DNA of 64,000 nt, from positions 2,294,001 to 2,358,000 of the forward strand of contig NC_089435.1 of NCBI RefSeq assembly GCF_026210795.1, written 5' to 3'. Source of the DNA: Rhizophagus irregularis. Taxonomy: Eukaryota > Glomeromycota > Glomeromycetes > Glomerales > Glomeraceae. The notes beneath the pieces are model-generated. The model was not told where the DNA came from. It did no database searches and worked only from the letters and a program-made list of their open reading frames with translations. A program made the position numbers and the translations under genes. Each line of letters begins with the position of its first letter. Within the stretch, counting starts at the first letter, position 1. Positions 22,110 through 34,664 of this stretch are shown here, piece after piece.

Positions 22110-24931
22110 ATTCTGAAGTTTTTAATTTGTTCTTGTAAAAAAAAAAAATAAAGAAAATAAAAAATATTATTTTTTTCAGTAATATTATTAAAATCATTAA
22201 TATGCGTTTTCATGCCATTATTTATACATTTTACCTATAAAAAAAATTTTATCCGTAAAAATGAACCTTTTACGGTTCCATTCACGGAAAATGTGAATAA
22301 TTCGATAAATTCCGTGATGTGAGATTATTAATTCCGGAACCGGAGATATGAGCCTTTTACAGAAAAAAGATCGACTTTTTTTACAGGGCATGAAGCATCT
22401 TCCCGTCACGTATGCCGATTCAATATATGTGATCGACAACGTGCATGTAGTGGGTCAAGATTAATACATGTGACAGGTCAAGATAAACAAATTCATTTCC
22501 TTTCTTTATTTTTTTTTCTATTAAATATAGTTAACATTTAATTATTTTTTTTTCATTTTTTTCATTGATCGATTAATTAAAAAATAATTAATTATATTTT
22601 TGTAATTCCACGAAACCTGATTAATAAATTGCACTAAAAATTTTTTTAGAAAAATGATCACGTGTCTGAATTTTTTCGGAACAAAAACTAGAAAATGATT
22701 ATTTATCGGAGTTTTTTCCAGAATTTTGGGTCATTAAAAAAATGACATAATATTATTATCAATCGGGTTTCGATCCTTATTTGGATAAATCTATCATCTA
22801 TGTTTAATTAGGATATCCGAATTAGGTCATCCTGACTATAAATGTAACAATAAATGCACAATAAAATAAATTAAATATTCATCTTACAAATTCGCCACAC
22901 GAAATTTCGCCGAAGGACCTTTTACCGAAAGCTATCTCTTATTAAATCGTATTTTTCCCAAAATATTCATAAAATATTTACGAAAATATTGTTACTAAGA
23001 ACATTATTAATAATTAATAAAAAATAGAATATTAGATTGAATTTTAATGATGGAATGTCAATCGCTAACATTTTCGGAATGACTGACTGACCAGAGGGCG
23101 GTTTTTTTTTCTTATTTATTTCGATAGCTTGAAACTTGGATTTGAATTTAATCCATTTGGGGTCTGGTTCATTTCACCATTTCACCGACAAACGTTTCAC
23201 CGACACAAATAATAAATATTGAATATGAGATATTTTATAAAAACTTTTTATTTAGATACTTTTTTTAGTTTAGATCTAATAAGTATAGATACTTACTTTC
23301 ATCTTAGACGGGTAGTAGATAAAATAACATATAGTTATATCTATTGTATTTTTTTATTTTTTTATATATGTTATTATAAATTTCATTAAAATAATTAAAA
23401 CTAACAAATATATACATTGCAGAAATTTTTAAAATCGAAACCATATCGTGACCAAGTCGAAATTTTATCATACCAAGGCTTGATCACGATATGGTCTCAC
23501 ATCGTTACAATAAGTTCAAGTCAATCGAAGTTGATGTATATTAAGGTGATCGTCACCTGATTTAACATCGAAAACATATGGTAAATGTATATTTAAATTA
23601 CATTAAATTCATGTTTAAGTCATAGTAAACAAATATTAATGTTGTAGTAAAGTTATAGTTTATTTATTTCAAAAGTTGAAAAATGTACTGTAAATTTATA
23701 TTAAAATGTTCTATTCTAAGTCTAATCATATGCATTATTCTAATCTATAAATAAAACTAAATTTTTCGATATACCCTCTTACTCTATTAATAACATTTAT
23801 TAAAGAAGTTTCAAAAGTAGGAAGCCATTCCTCTAAAAAAATAAAAAATAAATAAATAAATAAAGGTTATTAAAATGTTTTTTAGAAGTTTTTAAAGTAC
23901 TCTGAAAACAAACCTCTAGGGTTCCGGTAACAAAGGTGGAGCTGGTTTCTTATGAAAGTGATGAACAAAAAATATTATTAAAATATCTTTTTAAATTTAA
24001 CTTCAAATCATTTTAAAACTCACATTCGTCCTTCATAATTCCATATAAACGAATAATATTATTATGAATGACCACTTCTTGTTGAAGTTTAAGCTAAAAG
24101 ACAACAAAAAATTTATGAGTAAAAAACATCTCAGTGAATTCTGGTATCATGAGGGGCCGGATTCTTACAAAATTTTGAAAAGCTATCCAGGTTCGAACTT
24201 CAAAGCTGGTTTCCTATAAATGAACAAAAAAACGTTATTAACATGTTTTAAAGAAATAAAAATTAGTTTCAAAATTGTTTTGAAACTCACTTGGATTCTG
24301 GTATATAGGAGAGGCCAGAATTCCTATAAAATTAACTGAAAGTTAATTGATGCGTTTATTAAAAAAGCTTTTGAAGTCTTTCAAAAACTTTACCTAAGGG
24401 ATCAGAGCTAGTTCCCAAGTAATATCCGTCATTCTAAAAAAAAGAAATGTTAGTATTGTTTCGTACTTTACTTTTGTTAAAAAAATAAGTATACTGAAAA
24501 AATGCACCTATTGAAATAATTAAATTCCTATTTATATTTAATTCAAAATGAAGACAAAACTTAAAAAAAAAGAAAAAATTAGCACAAATGACAAAAAAAA
24601 TCAAAACAAATAAAAAATCAAACAATCACCTTCAGTTCATTTCACAAAAAAGGTGCAAAACCCTAAAGGTAACGATTCAATTTAAGATATTTTGTCGAGT
24701 CAAGTTAGTTTTTAGAAAAAGTAAAAATTTTCACTTGCAAACTCTTATTTAGAAAAATATACAGTCCAACCCTTGATATATCAAACTCAATAGAAGTTCA
24801 GTATGTCAATCATACAATCACATAAAATATCACAAAAATGAAAATTTGAAATTTTTATATCCAGTCTGATTTTCCACACTTTGATCCACTAACTGAGGAT
24901 CTCTCCTGGCCTGAGCTAATTTAACATTTAA
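22110..24931. other. Upstream flank of family B copy 1 and non-coding DNA
   Basis: Up to about 23000 it follows the family B unit (CATCCTGACTATAAATGTAAC, CACGAAATTTCG). A hairpin built on ACCATATCGTGACCAAG / CTTGATCACGATATGGT lies at 23440-23495. From 23930 to 24430 about three diverged ~240-265-bp units share AGCTGGTTTCYTAT and TTTTAAAACTCAC, possibly decayed repeats of unknown origin. No gene is supported. Confidence 0.45.
22218..22226 (-). promoter_or_regulatory. Putative TATA box of family B copy 1
   Basis: TATAAATAA lies about 110 bp before the start codon and is conserved at the same distance in all four copies. Confidence 0.45.
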
Positions 24932-25629
24932 TTGCCGATCCGCATGTGATCGATAGAATCTACATAGTAAAATGCGGCGTTATGTTAATTAATAAAAAAA
25001 TGCAGTTTGAAAACTCTGTTTCCCCAAGAACAACAACGTCAAATACATATATAACACAAAAAAAACTTGTTTTAACTGGTGCTATTATATCAGAACTTCA
25101 TTATTGTGGTCATATTTATATGACTTGTTTATTATTTTTAAGAAAAAAATTCAAGATAACTATTCCTATTTTGAGATTACGTTAAAACTTAATCAAAGTC
25201 CTTTTATTATTTATGAATTTCATTATATTCATATTTTTTACAAACCGGACGTATTTGTGAAAGAAAAAGAGATATAGAAGTGCATAGTGTTATTAAAAAT
25301 GTAATAGTTGACAGAAATAATAATCAAAAAAGTTTTATAAGCGTCAAAAGAAAGTTAAAGAGGTAGAAATCGGTTATACCATTTATACCATAGAAGTAAA
25401 ATACTATGAAATCTCCGTTTCCTACATATAAAACTTCATAAACTGGAAAGAAAAAAAACTTTTTATAAAAAATTTTTTTCTAAGATCTTAAACGTGTGTT
25501 AAATTACGCAGTTGTATAACAATATGGTCGCATTTTATTTGATATAAAAAATGATCAACATGGCTTAATATATAAATGTTGCGCCGTATTTTATTATATA
25601 AATTCTATCGATCACATGCGGATCGGCAA
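24932..25629. mobile_element. Non-autonomous TIR element, 698 bp
   Basis: The ends are TTGCCGATCCGCATGTGATC and its exact inverse, and the match continues with few differences to about 50 bp (GATAGAAT, GCGGCG). TTAA lies on both sides (24928-24931, 25630-25633), a target typical of piggyBac-like elements, although the ends do not start CCC. One 79-codon frame inside has no recognisable domain. The A-rich interior suggests deletion of a transposase. Confidence 0.8.
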
Positions 25630-25639
25630 TTAACTTTCA

Positions 25640-26260
25640 TTTTCAAACAATGGCACAGTAGAATTAATAGAAGAAGTACTGATATCTAAAATAAGAAAAG
25701 AAAAACAATTGTTAGTAAGACAAAAGGGAACAATAAAGCAAAAATAAAATCAACAACCTACTCTTAAGAATCGGCAAAACCTAAAAAAGAAAAATCCAAA
25801 AGAGTTGTCAAACCTTTAAAAGAAAAAAAAACCAAACCCTACAAAAAATAAAAGGTAAAAGTTAATAACAAAAAAGGACAACACCTCCATTTCCAGTGAG
25901 TATCAGAAAATTCTAAAAGAAAGAAAAAAAGAAAAAACTAAAAAATTACCTTACCGAAACCCCATTTTAGGGAGAACTGCCTATAAAAAGAAAGAGAAAG
26001 AATGGTTAACTGTTCGTTAAAATAAGAACAATTAAAGAAAAAATTGGAAACTTATCAAATTTCGCGTCCAAGGAAATTGAAAGAACTAAAAAAAAAATAA
26101 ATAAGATGGTTCATTAAGGATTTTTTTTCAACAGGAAGTATGAAAAAGTAAGAAAGGAGAAAAAATGAAAGAAAAAGTAAAAGTAAAGGGAAAAGAAAGG
26201 AAAAGGACAAAGGAAAAATGAAAAAATAAAGGAAAGTTGTACAGATATCAACGAGAAGTA
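25640..26260 (+). repeat. Purine-rich tract
   Basis: The plus strand is dominated by A and G (AAAAGAAAGGAAAAGG types), with no clear period. No gene is seen. Such tracts can arise from microsatellite growth. Confidence 0.6.
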
Positions 26261-26929
26261 AAAAGATGAAGTTTAAAAAAGTTAAAAATAGTTTATTTTG
26301 ATAGTTGTTGAGCTAAAAATAGTTTATATCGAACTATAGTTACTTTATAATATCACATGTATCACATGATACATACTAAGGCTTTTTCCCGATGTTAAAA
26401 TTTTATCAATAAAATTTATATAAAAAAATATGAATAAAATAGATTGACAGATTCATCGCTAAATAATATTTAATACATCTAAGAAATATCTTAGATTAAT
26501 TTTTGCTGCTAATTCTCGATGTCATTCAATATCTATTTACTATCTATTTAAGACTATCTTTTAACATGTTATCGACTTCGAAAAAGTATGTCGTCGATAA
26601 TTTTATGAGATCCACATTGTCATGTGTTAGATACTGGACTGTTGTGATTTGGTGACATCTTAACCGCATGGTAACAAATCACGAGTTTCTGCAATGTAAT
26701 TAGGCAATCCAAATTAGGGCATCCTGCATCCTGACTATAAATGTAACAATATGATATTTTAGGCTAGGACCTAGCACAATAAATATTCATCTTACAAATT
26801 CGCCACACGAAATTTCGTCAAAAGACTTTTTACAAAGTCATTTCGCCGAATTAAAAATTTTTAATTATATTTTTCCAAATATTCATATGATATTTATGTT
26901 ACTAAAACATTATTAATAATTAATATTGG

Positions 26930-27040
26930 GTATTGCTAAACATCACCGGTGGTGAAATTATGATGTAATGCTGGCCATTTTATTAGATTTTTGATTCTGG
27001 TCGAAAGTACATCATAATGCTGGTACGGTGACCATCCGTA
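26930..27040. mobile_element. Small TIR element, right end lost
   Basis: It contains CATCACCGGTGG, GATGTAATGCTGGCC and the reverse-type ACATCATAATGCTGG, GGTGACCATC. The fuller copy is at 41606-41723; another short copy lies near 38999-39112. It is part of the family B unit. Confidence 0.5.
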
Positions 27041-27126
27041 TGTTTAAGTTTTATTACATTACGACAAATTAGTAAATATTTGCGTCAAATTTATATATAA
27101 TTTTCTCTAGTTGGCTCGCGGATTGT

Positions 27127-27440
27127 CAATTAAAGTTAGAATACCAGCTTACGACCTACCGCACCAAAATTTATTAATTGCGCCTCACTCCTTACTGCAC
27201 CTTAATTTCAAATTATTGAAATATTAAAAGAAGTTCAACAAACTGATTACAAAATGATTAATAATGCAAAATTTTGTAGCACCAATCTAGTTGTTCCTAT
27301 GTAATCTTTTCTCTCTATTTTTTTTTTTCAAATAGTACGGTTAGAATTTCAAAAACAAAAAAATTATACCATTGAAAATCTTCCTTGCTTTCATAAAAAA
27401 TTTCATGATCGTCAATACAGTACCATATTGATCATGGAAA
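27127..27440. repeat. Outer flank of family B unit 2
   Basis: It matches the 3' flanks at 36590-36960 and 39180-39550 in the same orientation, although the gene that follows is on the opposite strand. This places an inversion breakpoint near 27445. Confidence 0.6.
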
Positions 27441-27461
27441 AATGACTTTTGTCGTTAAAAC

Positions 27462-27625
27462 AGGGGGATCACCCAAAAATCCTGACACCTATAATATCGA
27501 CAGTCTATAATACACCAAAATCCTGATAAATGCAAATCCCGATTGAATCAAAATCCTGACAGTCACAGAATCCCGATGATCTACAGCCAAAATCCTGGCT
27601 CAGATGAATTTGTCAGACACGGGAT
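27462..27625. repeat. Phrase repeat, AATCCTGACA type
   Basis: About ten irregular variants of AATCCTGACA and AATCCCGATT lie at the left breakpoint of the inverted family B segment. A similar array lies at the right breakpoint, 29435-29560. Confidence 0.6.
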
Positions 27626-27754
27626 TATTTTTCTAAAGAATTTTTTACAGGGACAGCGCAATGCGCAATGCAATTAATTAGGTTTCGTGGAATTACAAAA
27701 TATAATTAAATTATTTTTTAATTAATCGGTCAATGAAAAAATAATTAAATGTTA

Positions 27755-27928
27755 CCCTATAAAAACGAAATGAATTAAATTTATTTAATATTTGTGCTCA
27801 TATGTAATAAAAAAGCACCATTTTGTTAAATTTTTGTTTTTTTGTAATAAAACAAAATCGGACAAAATGGTCTTTTTTTGGACTTTTTTATAGATGAACA
27901 CAAATTTAACCCATTTCATTTTATAGAA
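27755..27928. mobile_element. piggyBac-like MITE upstream of family B copy 2
   Basis: The ends are CCCTATAAAAACGAAATG and, inverted, the related TTCTATAAAATGAAATG. The inner palindrome is built on AAAAGCACCATTTTGT, and TTAA follows the right end. The copies at 38314-38507 and 40899-41089 are homologous at the same place relative to the gene. Confidence 0.7.
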
Positions 27929-28169
27929 TTAAATATCTTAACTATATTTAATAGAAAAAAAAAATAAAGGATTTGTTTATCATACCTGCAAAAATATGAA
28001 TCCCGATATGACATGCACGTTGTCGATCATATATATTACCATACGTGACGGGAATTTGTTCCATGCCCTGTAAAAAAAGTCAATCTTTTTTCCGTAAAAG
28101 GCTCATATTTCCGGTTCAGGAATTAATAAAAGGCTCATTTTTACGGATAAGTTTTTTATCAGTAAAATG

Positions 28170-28178
28170 TATAAATAA
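28170..28178 (+). promoter_or_regulatory. Putative TATA box of family B copy 2
   Basis: TATAAATAA lies 115 bp before the start codon. It is preceded by AGGCTCAT / TTACGG motifs also found in the other copies. Confidence 0.45.
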
Positions 28179-28284
28179 TGGCATGAAAATATCACTGTAA
28201 AAAATAATATTCATTTTCTTTATTTTTTTTTTTTACAAGAACAAATTAAAAACTTCACTTTTCTTTCCATATCATTCTCAGAAT

Positions 28285-28902
28285 ATGTTTGCTCAATTAT
28301 ATATTATATATATTTTCTTTTTGGTTTCAGCTGTAGTAGGAATACCTGTAGTAAATTTACAAAATCAATCTTTTAGCACTGATGGTCTTGTATCCACTAG
28401 GCCTAAATGCACTGATCCTAATAATGCTAAATATAAAAGCTCCGTTTGCGCTACAAGGAAATCAGTGAGGGTTTCATGTGAATCTTATAATAATCCAGGC
28501 ACAGCTGTAGACACTAATTTTAGCTGTGGAGATGGCGAATCCTGTGTTGATATTGACTCAAATGATGCATTCTGTGTTGACGATAAAAGTGCTCAATTAT
28601 GGGAAAATAATCAAAATTTTGAAAGAGTATGTTCAGCATCTGTTTTATTAACGCCACCACAAGAGACTTTTCAACTTGTAGCTGGAATGACAACATATTC
28701 AACAACTGGGGATCCAATACAAGTACTTTCGCTAGAAGTAAGATATGACGATAACGATTCAGATGACTTTGTATTACAAGAAAATAATTACAGCCTCACT
28801 ATTAAACAAGAAAATTTTTCTCGTAAAATAAGTTTCTGCTTCTTTGCAGGCACTCAAGAGAAAGTACAAGCTGCAGCTTCTCTAGCGTATGTTTTAATGT
28901 GA
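28285..28902 (+). CDS. Family B secreted eight-cysteine protein, 205 aa (copy 2)
   Basis: The signal peptide is identical to copy 1 (residues 1-19). Cysteines at 42, 55, 65, 81, 87, 97, 116 and 185 match the other copies one for one. Conserved blocks are ARKSVRVSCES-like (here ATRKSVRVSCES), TNFSCGDGESCVDI, NDAFCVDDKSAQLW and FQLVAGMTTYSTTGDPIQV. Two stretches, about 106-117 and 150-172, differ strongly from the others. It is the only copy on the plus strand and lies in a segment inverted relative to its outer flanks. Export through the secretory pathway is well supported; the target and role are unknown. No intron is needed. Confidence 0.85.
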   Translation: MFAQLYIIYIFFLVSAVVGIPVVNLQNQSFSTDGLVSTRPKCTDPNNAKYKSSVCATRKSVRVSCESYNNPGTAVDTNFSCGDGESCVDIDSNDAFCVDDKSAQLWENNQNFERVCSASVLLTPPQETFQLVAGMTTYSTTGDPIQVLSLEVRYDDNDSDDFVLQENNYSLTIKQENFSRKISFCFFAGTQEKVQAAASLAYVLM

Positions 28903-29434
28903 TGGGTGTTTTTTTTGTGTTAATTATTTTACATTATAAACAGAATATATAGTTTTTTTTTAATTTAACACCAAATATAAGTGTGAGCAACCTGCTTTAA
29001 TTCTTTTATAAAATTTGAAATTTAATGAAATCTTATTATAAAATTAGATATAATCTCTATATTTTAATTTGTAATTAATTTTTTTAACAAAAATTAATAA
29101 ATCACACCACTGGCACAGTCATACATATTATTTATTACTTATTATAATTTTTATTATTTTTTATTTATTAATAGACTAATTTAGATGTCTCCATTAATAA
29201 AATATTACTATAATTCACATTACAGTATTTAATGCTGTTAGTTTTCAATTTTTGTATATTTGAGGTACAAAAATTTTTTGTATAATAACATACATGTATT
29301 CTATAATTTATATCCACCCATTTTAATGACACCTGTTTCACCGGAATAAAATTCACCAACGTCAATTTGCCTATTTACTATTGTTTTACCAAAATCTCAT
29401 TTTTCCGAAACCATTTTTAATGAATCTCCTGTTT
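28903..29434. repeat. 3' flank of family B copy 2, inverted segment
   Basis: It is the reverse complement of the 3' flanks at 36990-37320 and 39580-39915 (CCGAAACCATTTTTAATGAA and following). It ends near CTCCTGTTTTGG, where the inversion breakpoint lies. No gene is seen. Confidence 0.6.
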
Positions 29435-29560
29435 TGGGTTTACCACAAAATCCCGACACCAAGATCCCGACAAACCCAAATCCCGCTGAAATAAAGTCCC
29501 GATAGTCACAAATTCTGACAGTTAAAAATCTGACAATCAAAATCCAAAAGTTTTTTTTTT
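29435..29560. repeat. Phrase repeat, AATCCCGACA type
   Basis: Irregular copies of AAATCCCGACA, AAGTCCCGATA and AAATTCTGACA lie at the right edge of the inverted family B segment. Confidence 0.6.
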
Positions 29561-30009
29561 AAATATAATTTTAAAAATGCAATGACGCAGTTTAATTTAT
29601 TGTAAATTTTATTAATACCAATGTAAATTGTTTGCAAATTTCATTAATATTAATGCAAATTAACTAACGTTATGAAATTAAAAGAAAAAATTTTTTATCT
29701 TAGTTAAAAGGATTATGTACAGTATATACTAGACTACTAAACTATTCCTTATCTTCTAAAATTAGAAAATTTCTTCAGAATAGAAACTAAAAAAATGATC
29801 ATTTATCGAAGTTTTTTCCAGAATTTTTTTTATATAGACAAAGTAAATAAGACTGAAGAAATTTAGAAACCTTAAAAGAAGCAATCTGACAAGCTTTCCA
29901 AATTTAATGCAAAATTTAATACCTGTAAATTGGAATACGATCTATCAAGATTTACTTTCGAAAATTTACAAAAGCTTGTCATTATTACTACTACACAATT
30001 TTACAACGA

Positions 30010-31028
30010 AACATTTCTGTTCATTCTCATTGGCATTCGAACTTGTGTCGTGACAGCTCGAGCCAGCTCGCGAGCAGCATCATAGATATAAATCGTTAGT
30101 GTCATATTGTCGATCATTTGTAGATCCTATATATATATACTATTAAAATCTATTACGATATATATAGGCGGTAGTCACACTACGTTCTAATCAAAATTTT
30201 TTTTTTTAATGTCTTTAGCTTCTTGTGCGTCAGATTCAAGTGTCTCATCCCTTTGATCACGTTAACTACAAAAAATAAATAAGAAACTTTGTGAAAAGCC
30301 CTTTACCGGTTAAATATTTGATATTTTGTTTATGGTAAGTTTACTTTCTTAATTTAAAAAAGTTAAATACCAAAAACATTTAAAACACAAATTTTCATTT
30401 ATCAGTTATTTATTTAGAATCTAAAAAGCTATTCATTATTAATTCCTATTCATTTTATTATAGATTTTATGAGCCAAACTGGATATTTTATATTATTTAT
30501 ATACAATAAGGTCATGATCTTTAAATAATTATAACTATAGCTAGACATGTTGAATTGTTATGATTTCATATTTGTTAGAAAGAGCTTTTTTTGTTCTTTC
30601 ATAAAAGTTAAAGATTGTCCAAATTGAATCACAGGAAACTTAGATATTAATTTTTGAATAAAAAATTATCTGTTATTATTTAATTAATTTCTTATTATTT
30701 TATGATTTAATTTAGATTATTTCTATTCTGTAAGAATGGTTACAGTTTCTTTTATTAGTGATTGGTCTGTGAAGAGTTTTTGTTGTTTCAAAAATAAAAA
30801 AAAATGAAATTATTTTCTTAGACACGGATAGTCACGTGATCGTTATTCGTAATTTATTGGCTGATCGACATCGATTATCACGTGAAATTGAACCTCTTCT
30901 AGTAATAAAATAAATCACGTGAAATTAAACCAATAAACGGATTTTTATCTATGCAAGCTAGGTATATTGAGCCGAGCCTAGAGTTGGCTCGAGCTGGCTC
31001 ATGCGGACCTTTAATTCGAATTAACTTT
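30010..31028. mobile_element. ~1-kb insertion, unclassified
   Basis: Compared with the paralogous block near 19670 this stretch is extra. Near its ends are inverted GC-richer arms: GCTCGAGCCAGCTCG at about 30055 and, reversed, CGAGCTGGCTC at about 30990. Three CACGTGA sites lie near the right end. The exact ends and any target duplication could not be fixed, and no coding frame is seen. Confidence 0.5.
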
Positions 31029-31507
31029 ACAAATTTAATAATTGGCAAAACCTTGACATAAATTTTTTTATTTTACTTTTTTACTCTTATTTTTTTTTAT
31101 CTCATTCATGTTCTCCTATTGTTACATAATTAATCTTTTTTACGTATGTTGTACGTCATCTGATTCACGTCAGCTGTCAGCATGCAAATTGACAGTTGAC
31201 AACAGCATATACATGTATTATATATATTATTTTTAATAAAATTCAGAATATTTTGCTAATAAAAATAATGAGATCTTCAACTAGTAGTACGTGTATAAAC
31301 CATGTCTAACATGTCCTTAATTAAACGAGATTTTTTGTTTTTATCGTTATATATGATATAAAATTTTAAAATTGCACTAAACTACCCAAAGTTCGAATGG
31401 ATTAAATTCAAATCCAAGTTTCAAGTTATCGAAATAAATAAGAAAAAAAAGAAAACTGCCCTCCGGAATGTCACAGATGCACAAAAAATAGTCACATTCA
31501 TTCACGC

Positions 31508-34360
31508 TAAACATGGGTATCGAAACCTCCAGAAGCATTTCCGAAAGTTTCGGGTTTCGGTATATACGAATCGAAACTTGACCCGAAACCTAAACTCTCA
31601 CCGAATCCCGAAACCATTTCCGATATCCGAAACATATCCCGATTTTCCAATTTTTCAAATTTTCTATAATATATAAATTGATCAGTTGATCACTAGACAG
31701 ATTACTGATAATCTCTTTTTCCTTCGTGTTTATTAACTTCGTACTCTGTCTTCGTTTTATAACTACAAGTCTACAACTCTCTAAGAATGTCTGATAATGG
31801 TGATAATAGTGCACCTTCAACTTCAAAAAAAATAAAGTCCACCAATTCTGGTGGACGTCCAAAAAAAACCTATTTGGAGATTTTTTGAACAAGGGGATGA
31901 AGTAGATAAGGGACATTATGCTGCAACGTGTTCAGCTTGTGGCCAAACTTTTCGACCTGGAAAGACTGCAATAATGGAAAAACATATAATTAATTGTTCA
32001 AAGGTGGACCATTCAATTCGTGAAGCTGTCATGTATATGGTAGAAACGCGTGAAATATCTTCCTTTAATCCTACAAATCCTAAACGAAAAATCACACAAG
32101 TTGAGAATGATCAAACAACTTTGAATAATTTTTATGAAAACTCAGAATTAAGTAAAGAACGGAAGGAAGCTATTGATACAGTTCTTATCAAAGCTTTTGT
32201 ATGCTGTGGTTTGCCATGGCATCTAATTGAACACCCGTTTATCATTGAACTGCTCAAGCAACTACGGCCAAATTATATTCCACCAGATCGGAAAACAATT
32301 GTTGATACTTTATTAACACAGGAAATTTTGCGAGTTAGTGTAAAATGTTATAAGTTACTTGATGCTGAAGATAATTTAACATTAGGTAAATTATTTATTG
32401 TAAATATATTTTTAATTAAAGTTTGTATTAATAAAACTTTGTTATATTCTTTATAATAAGCTTTAGATGGATGGACGAGTCCATCAGGCAAATCCCTTTG
32501 GAATTTCGTCATTCATCTTAGTAATGGGAGAGATCTTCTTTGGAAGATTGGAGATTTTTCTGGCGAAAGTCATACAGCTGAATTTCTTGTACAACAAATA
32601 CAATTAGTTCTTGATGATATTGGTGTTCAGAAATTCGCTGGTATTGTTACAGATGCTGGATCAAATGTACATTCTGCACGAAATTTAATATCTGAAAAAT
32701 TCCCACACATTATTAATGTCCGATGTATAGCCCATGCATTAAACTTAATCACGAAAGATTTAATAAAACATGAATTTGCAAAACGAATAATTCAATGGTG
32801 TACAGTAATTGTTACCTATTTTAAAAAATCTCATAGACCCAAAGAATTACTAAATTTAAAAATCTTAGAAAAAAAAATAGGAGGTGGAGGATTAAAAACT
32901 TACTTGGATACACGATGGACAACAGTTTATGAAATGTTAGAATCAATTTCTCGATTAGAAATTTGTCTTAAAGAAGTTATTAATGAAAATCCTAACGTTA
33001 TTACAAGTGAAGCTGTTAAAACAATTATTAATCGAAAAAAAGGATTTTTTAATGATGTTTCTGATTTGGCCAATATTATGAAACCTATTAAGGAAGCTAT
33101 TCTTACTCTTGAAAGTAATAAAGCAACACTGGCTGATTGTTATTTCTCCTTGGCATATCTTGGTCAATCAATTAATAAAATACCTGAAGATGATCACATG
33201 ATTTTTCGTCAACATGCAATAAAGATTTTTAACGAACGCTTTATATTATATGACTTTGATGAATACCTTTTAGCATATTATATTCATCCTGGATATAAAG
33301 GTGTGAAACTTGACAATTGACATATAAAATTTTAAATTTATCTGATATAATATATAATACAAATTTTTTTTAAAAATTAATAGGTATTGGCGTAAAGGAT
33401 GTACATTATCGAAGAATTCAAAGTGCAGCTGCACACATTTGGCAACAAATGTTAAAAATTCCTGATATCGCTGCTCACCTTAGAGAATATAAACATTCCA
33501 AAAAACAATCTGCAGAAACGCTTTTGTCACAAATTGGTGAATTTCATCTCCAAGCGAACCCATACAAATTACCATATGATTCTCAAACAAACACCCCTCT
33601 TAGTTGGTGGAGAATGTGTAAACCTACCCCCCCTTATATACAATTACTTGCAAAAAAATTATTTTCTATTGCTCCTCATGCAGCTAACTGTGAGCGAGTT
33701 TGGTCAATTTGTGGATGGATGACTGGAAAAAGGAGGACACGATTATCAGTAGAAAATTTAGAGGCTATGTCAAAAATCCACTCGTATTACATTACCAATA
33801 GTAAATCTGAATTAACTAATTATGGTAAAGATCGAACAACTGATGAAATTTGTGCCACTTTAAACAATGCTCGTCGTCATATTGAAGAATATGAAATTGA
33901 AGAATATGATGAGAAGCAAATGGAAGAAATGATCATGGCACGTTCATCTGATGATGATGATGAACAAATTCCGCTTCAAGAATTAGAGATTTCAAAAGTA
34001 CTTGATTTGGAATTAATGTTTGGAAATAAACTAGCGATGAATAAACAATTGGAAATTGATGATGAGCTTAATAAGTTTATTCAAGAATTGGATAAGGAAG
34101 AAGATTTTGATCCAGATTCATTAGTTCAAAATTTTAGTTAATTTGTATTTTGATTAATATAATTGATACTTGATAATAATGTAATGAAATTAATATAATA
34201 AACTTATAAAACAATAAAATAATTTTTGATATATTTCGGTATATAAGTTTCGGAATCGGGATTCGGGATTCGGAAAAATAAATGCATTTCCGAAACTATG
34301 TTTCGTATATATCGAAACCTAAAGAGTTTCGGGAGGTTTCGGTTTCGATACCCATGTTTA
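31508..34360 (+). mobile_element. Complete hAT transposon, 2853 bp
   Basis: The perfect 20-bp inverted ends are TAAACATGGGTATCGAAACC, with further ...TTTCGG... repeats inside both arms. The exact 8-bp duplication ATTCACGC flanks it (31500-31507 and 34361-34368). It holds one transposase gene. It inserted into a block whose unfilled paralogue lies near 20115. Ends and target duplication are unworn, so insertion was recent. Confidence 0.95.
31787..34141 (+). CDS. hAT transposase, three exons, one frameshift in exon 1
   Basis: Exons are 31787-32385, 32461-33300 and 33384-34141, with GT-AG introns of 75 and 83 bp. Both junctions give the expected protein (LTL/ALDGWTSP and HPGYK/GIGVKDV). The start MSDNGDNSAPSTSKK is followed by GGRPKK. 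A run of eight A at 31861-31868 then shifts the frame; with seven A the frame runs into PIWRFFEQ and on to the end, about 731 residues. Domains in order are a BED zinc finger (CSACGQTF...H...C), then the RNase-H-like core with DGWTSP, VTDAGSN and RCIAHALNL. The hAT dimerisation region (ANCERVWSICGWMTGKRRTRL) and an acidic tail follow. DGW and TDAGSN should supply the catalytic Asp residues and CERVWS the Glu. It would cut and join DNA in the nucleus. The extra A may be a sequencing error. Confidence 0.9.
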
Positions 34361-34664
34361 ATTCACGCGACGTAATTTCATACATTTACTTTATTTAGTA
34401 TTAGTTTACATTGATAAGTAAATTACCATTTTAAAAGAGGTTATTTTGAATTTAACTAATTAAATGAACAACTCATTATACTTTATCAGGAAACGTTAAA
34501 AGATTACCTTAATATAGTTTTATTATTAGTATTATTCCATTTATTTTATTCATTTATCTAAAGTTTTTACTAATGCAATTAATATACAATAAATATTGTT
34601 CTGGCATTTGATAGGTAGTAACAGAAAAAAAAATATAGGGATCGGTTAATAAATGACAGGGTAA

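Noticed and set aside
22774-22785. GGGTTTCGATCC resembling a tRNA T-arm (also 38719 and 41298)
   Set aside because: No acceptor stem, anticodon arm or D-arm can be built around it; it is part of the duplicated family B flank.
24946-25185. 79-codon frame inside the 698-bp TIR element
   Set aside because: It begins in the terminal repeat and shows no transposase or other motif; kept only as part of the element.
28520-28717. Antisense frames inside family B genes (also 37487-37708 and 40105-40302)
   Set aside because: Shadows of the strongly conserved sense frame; the secreted protein explains the constraint.
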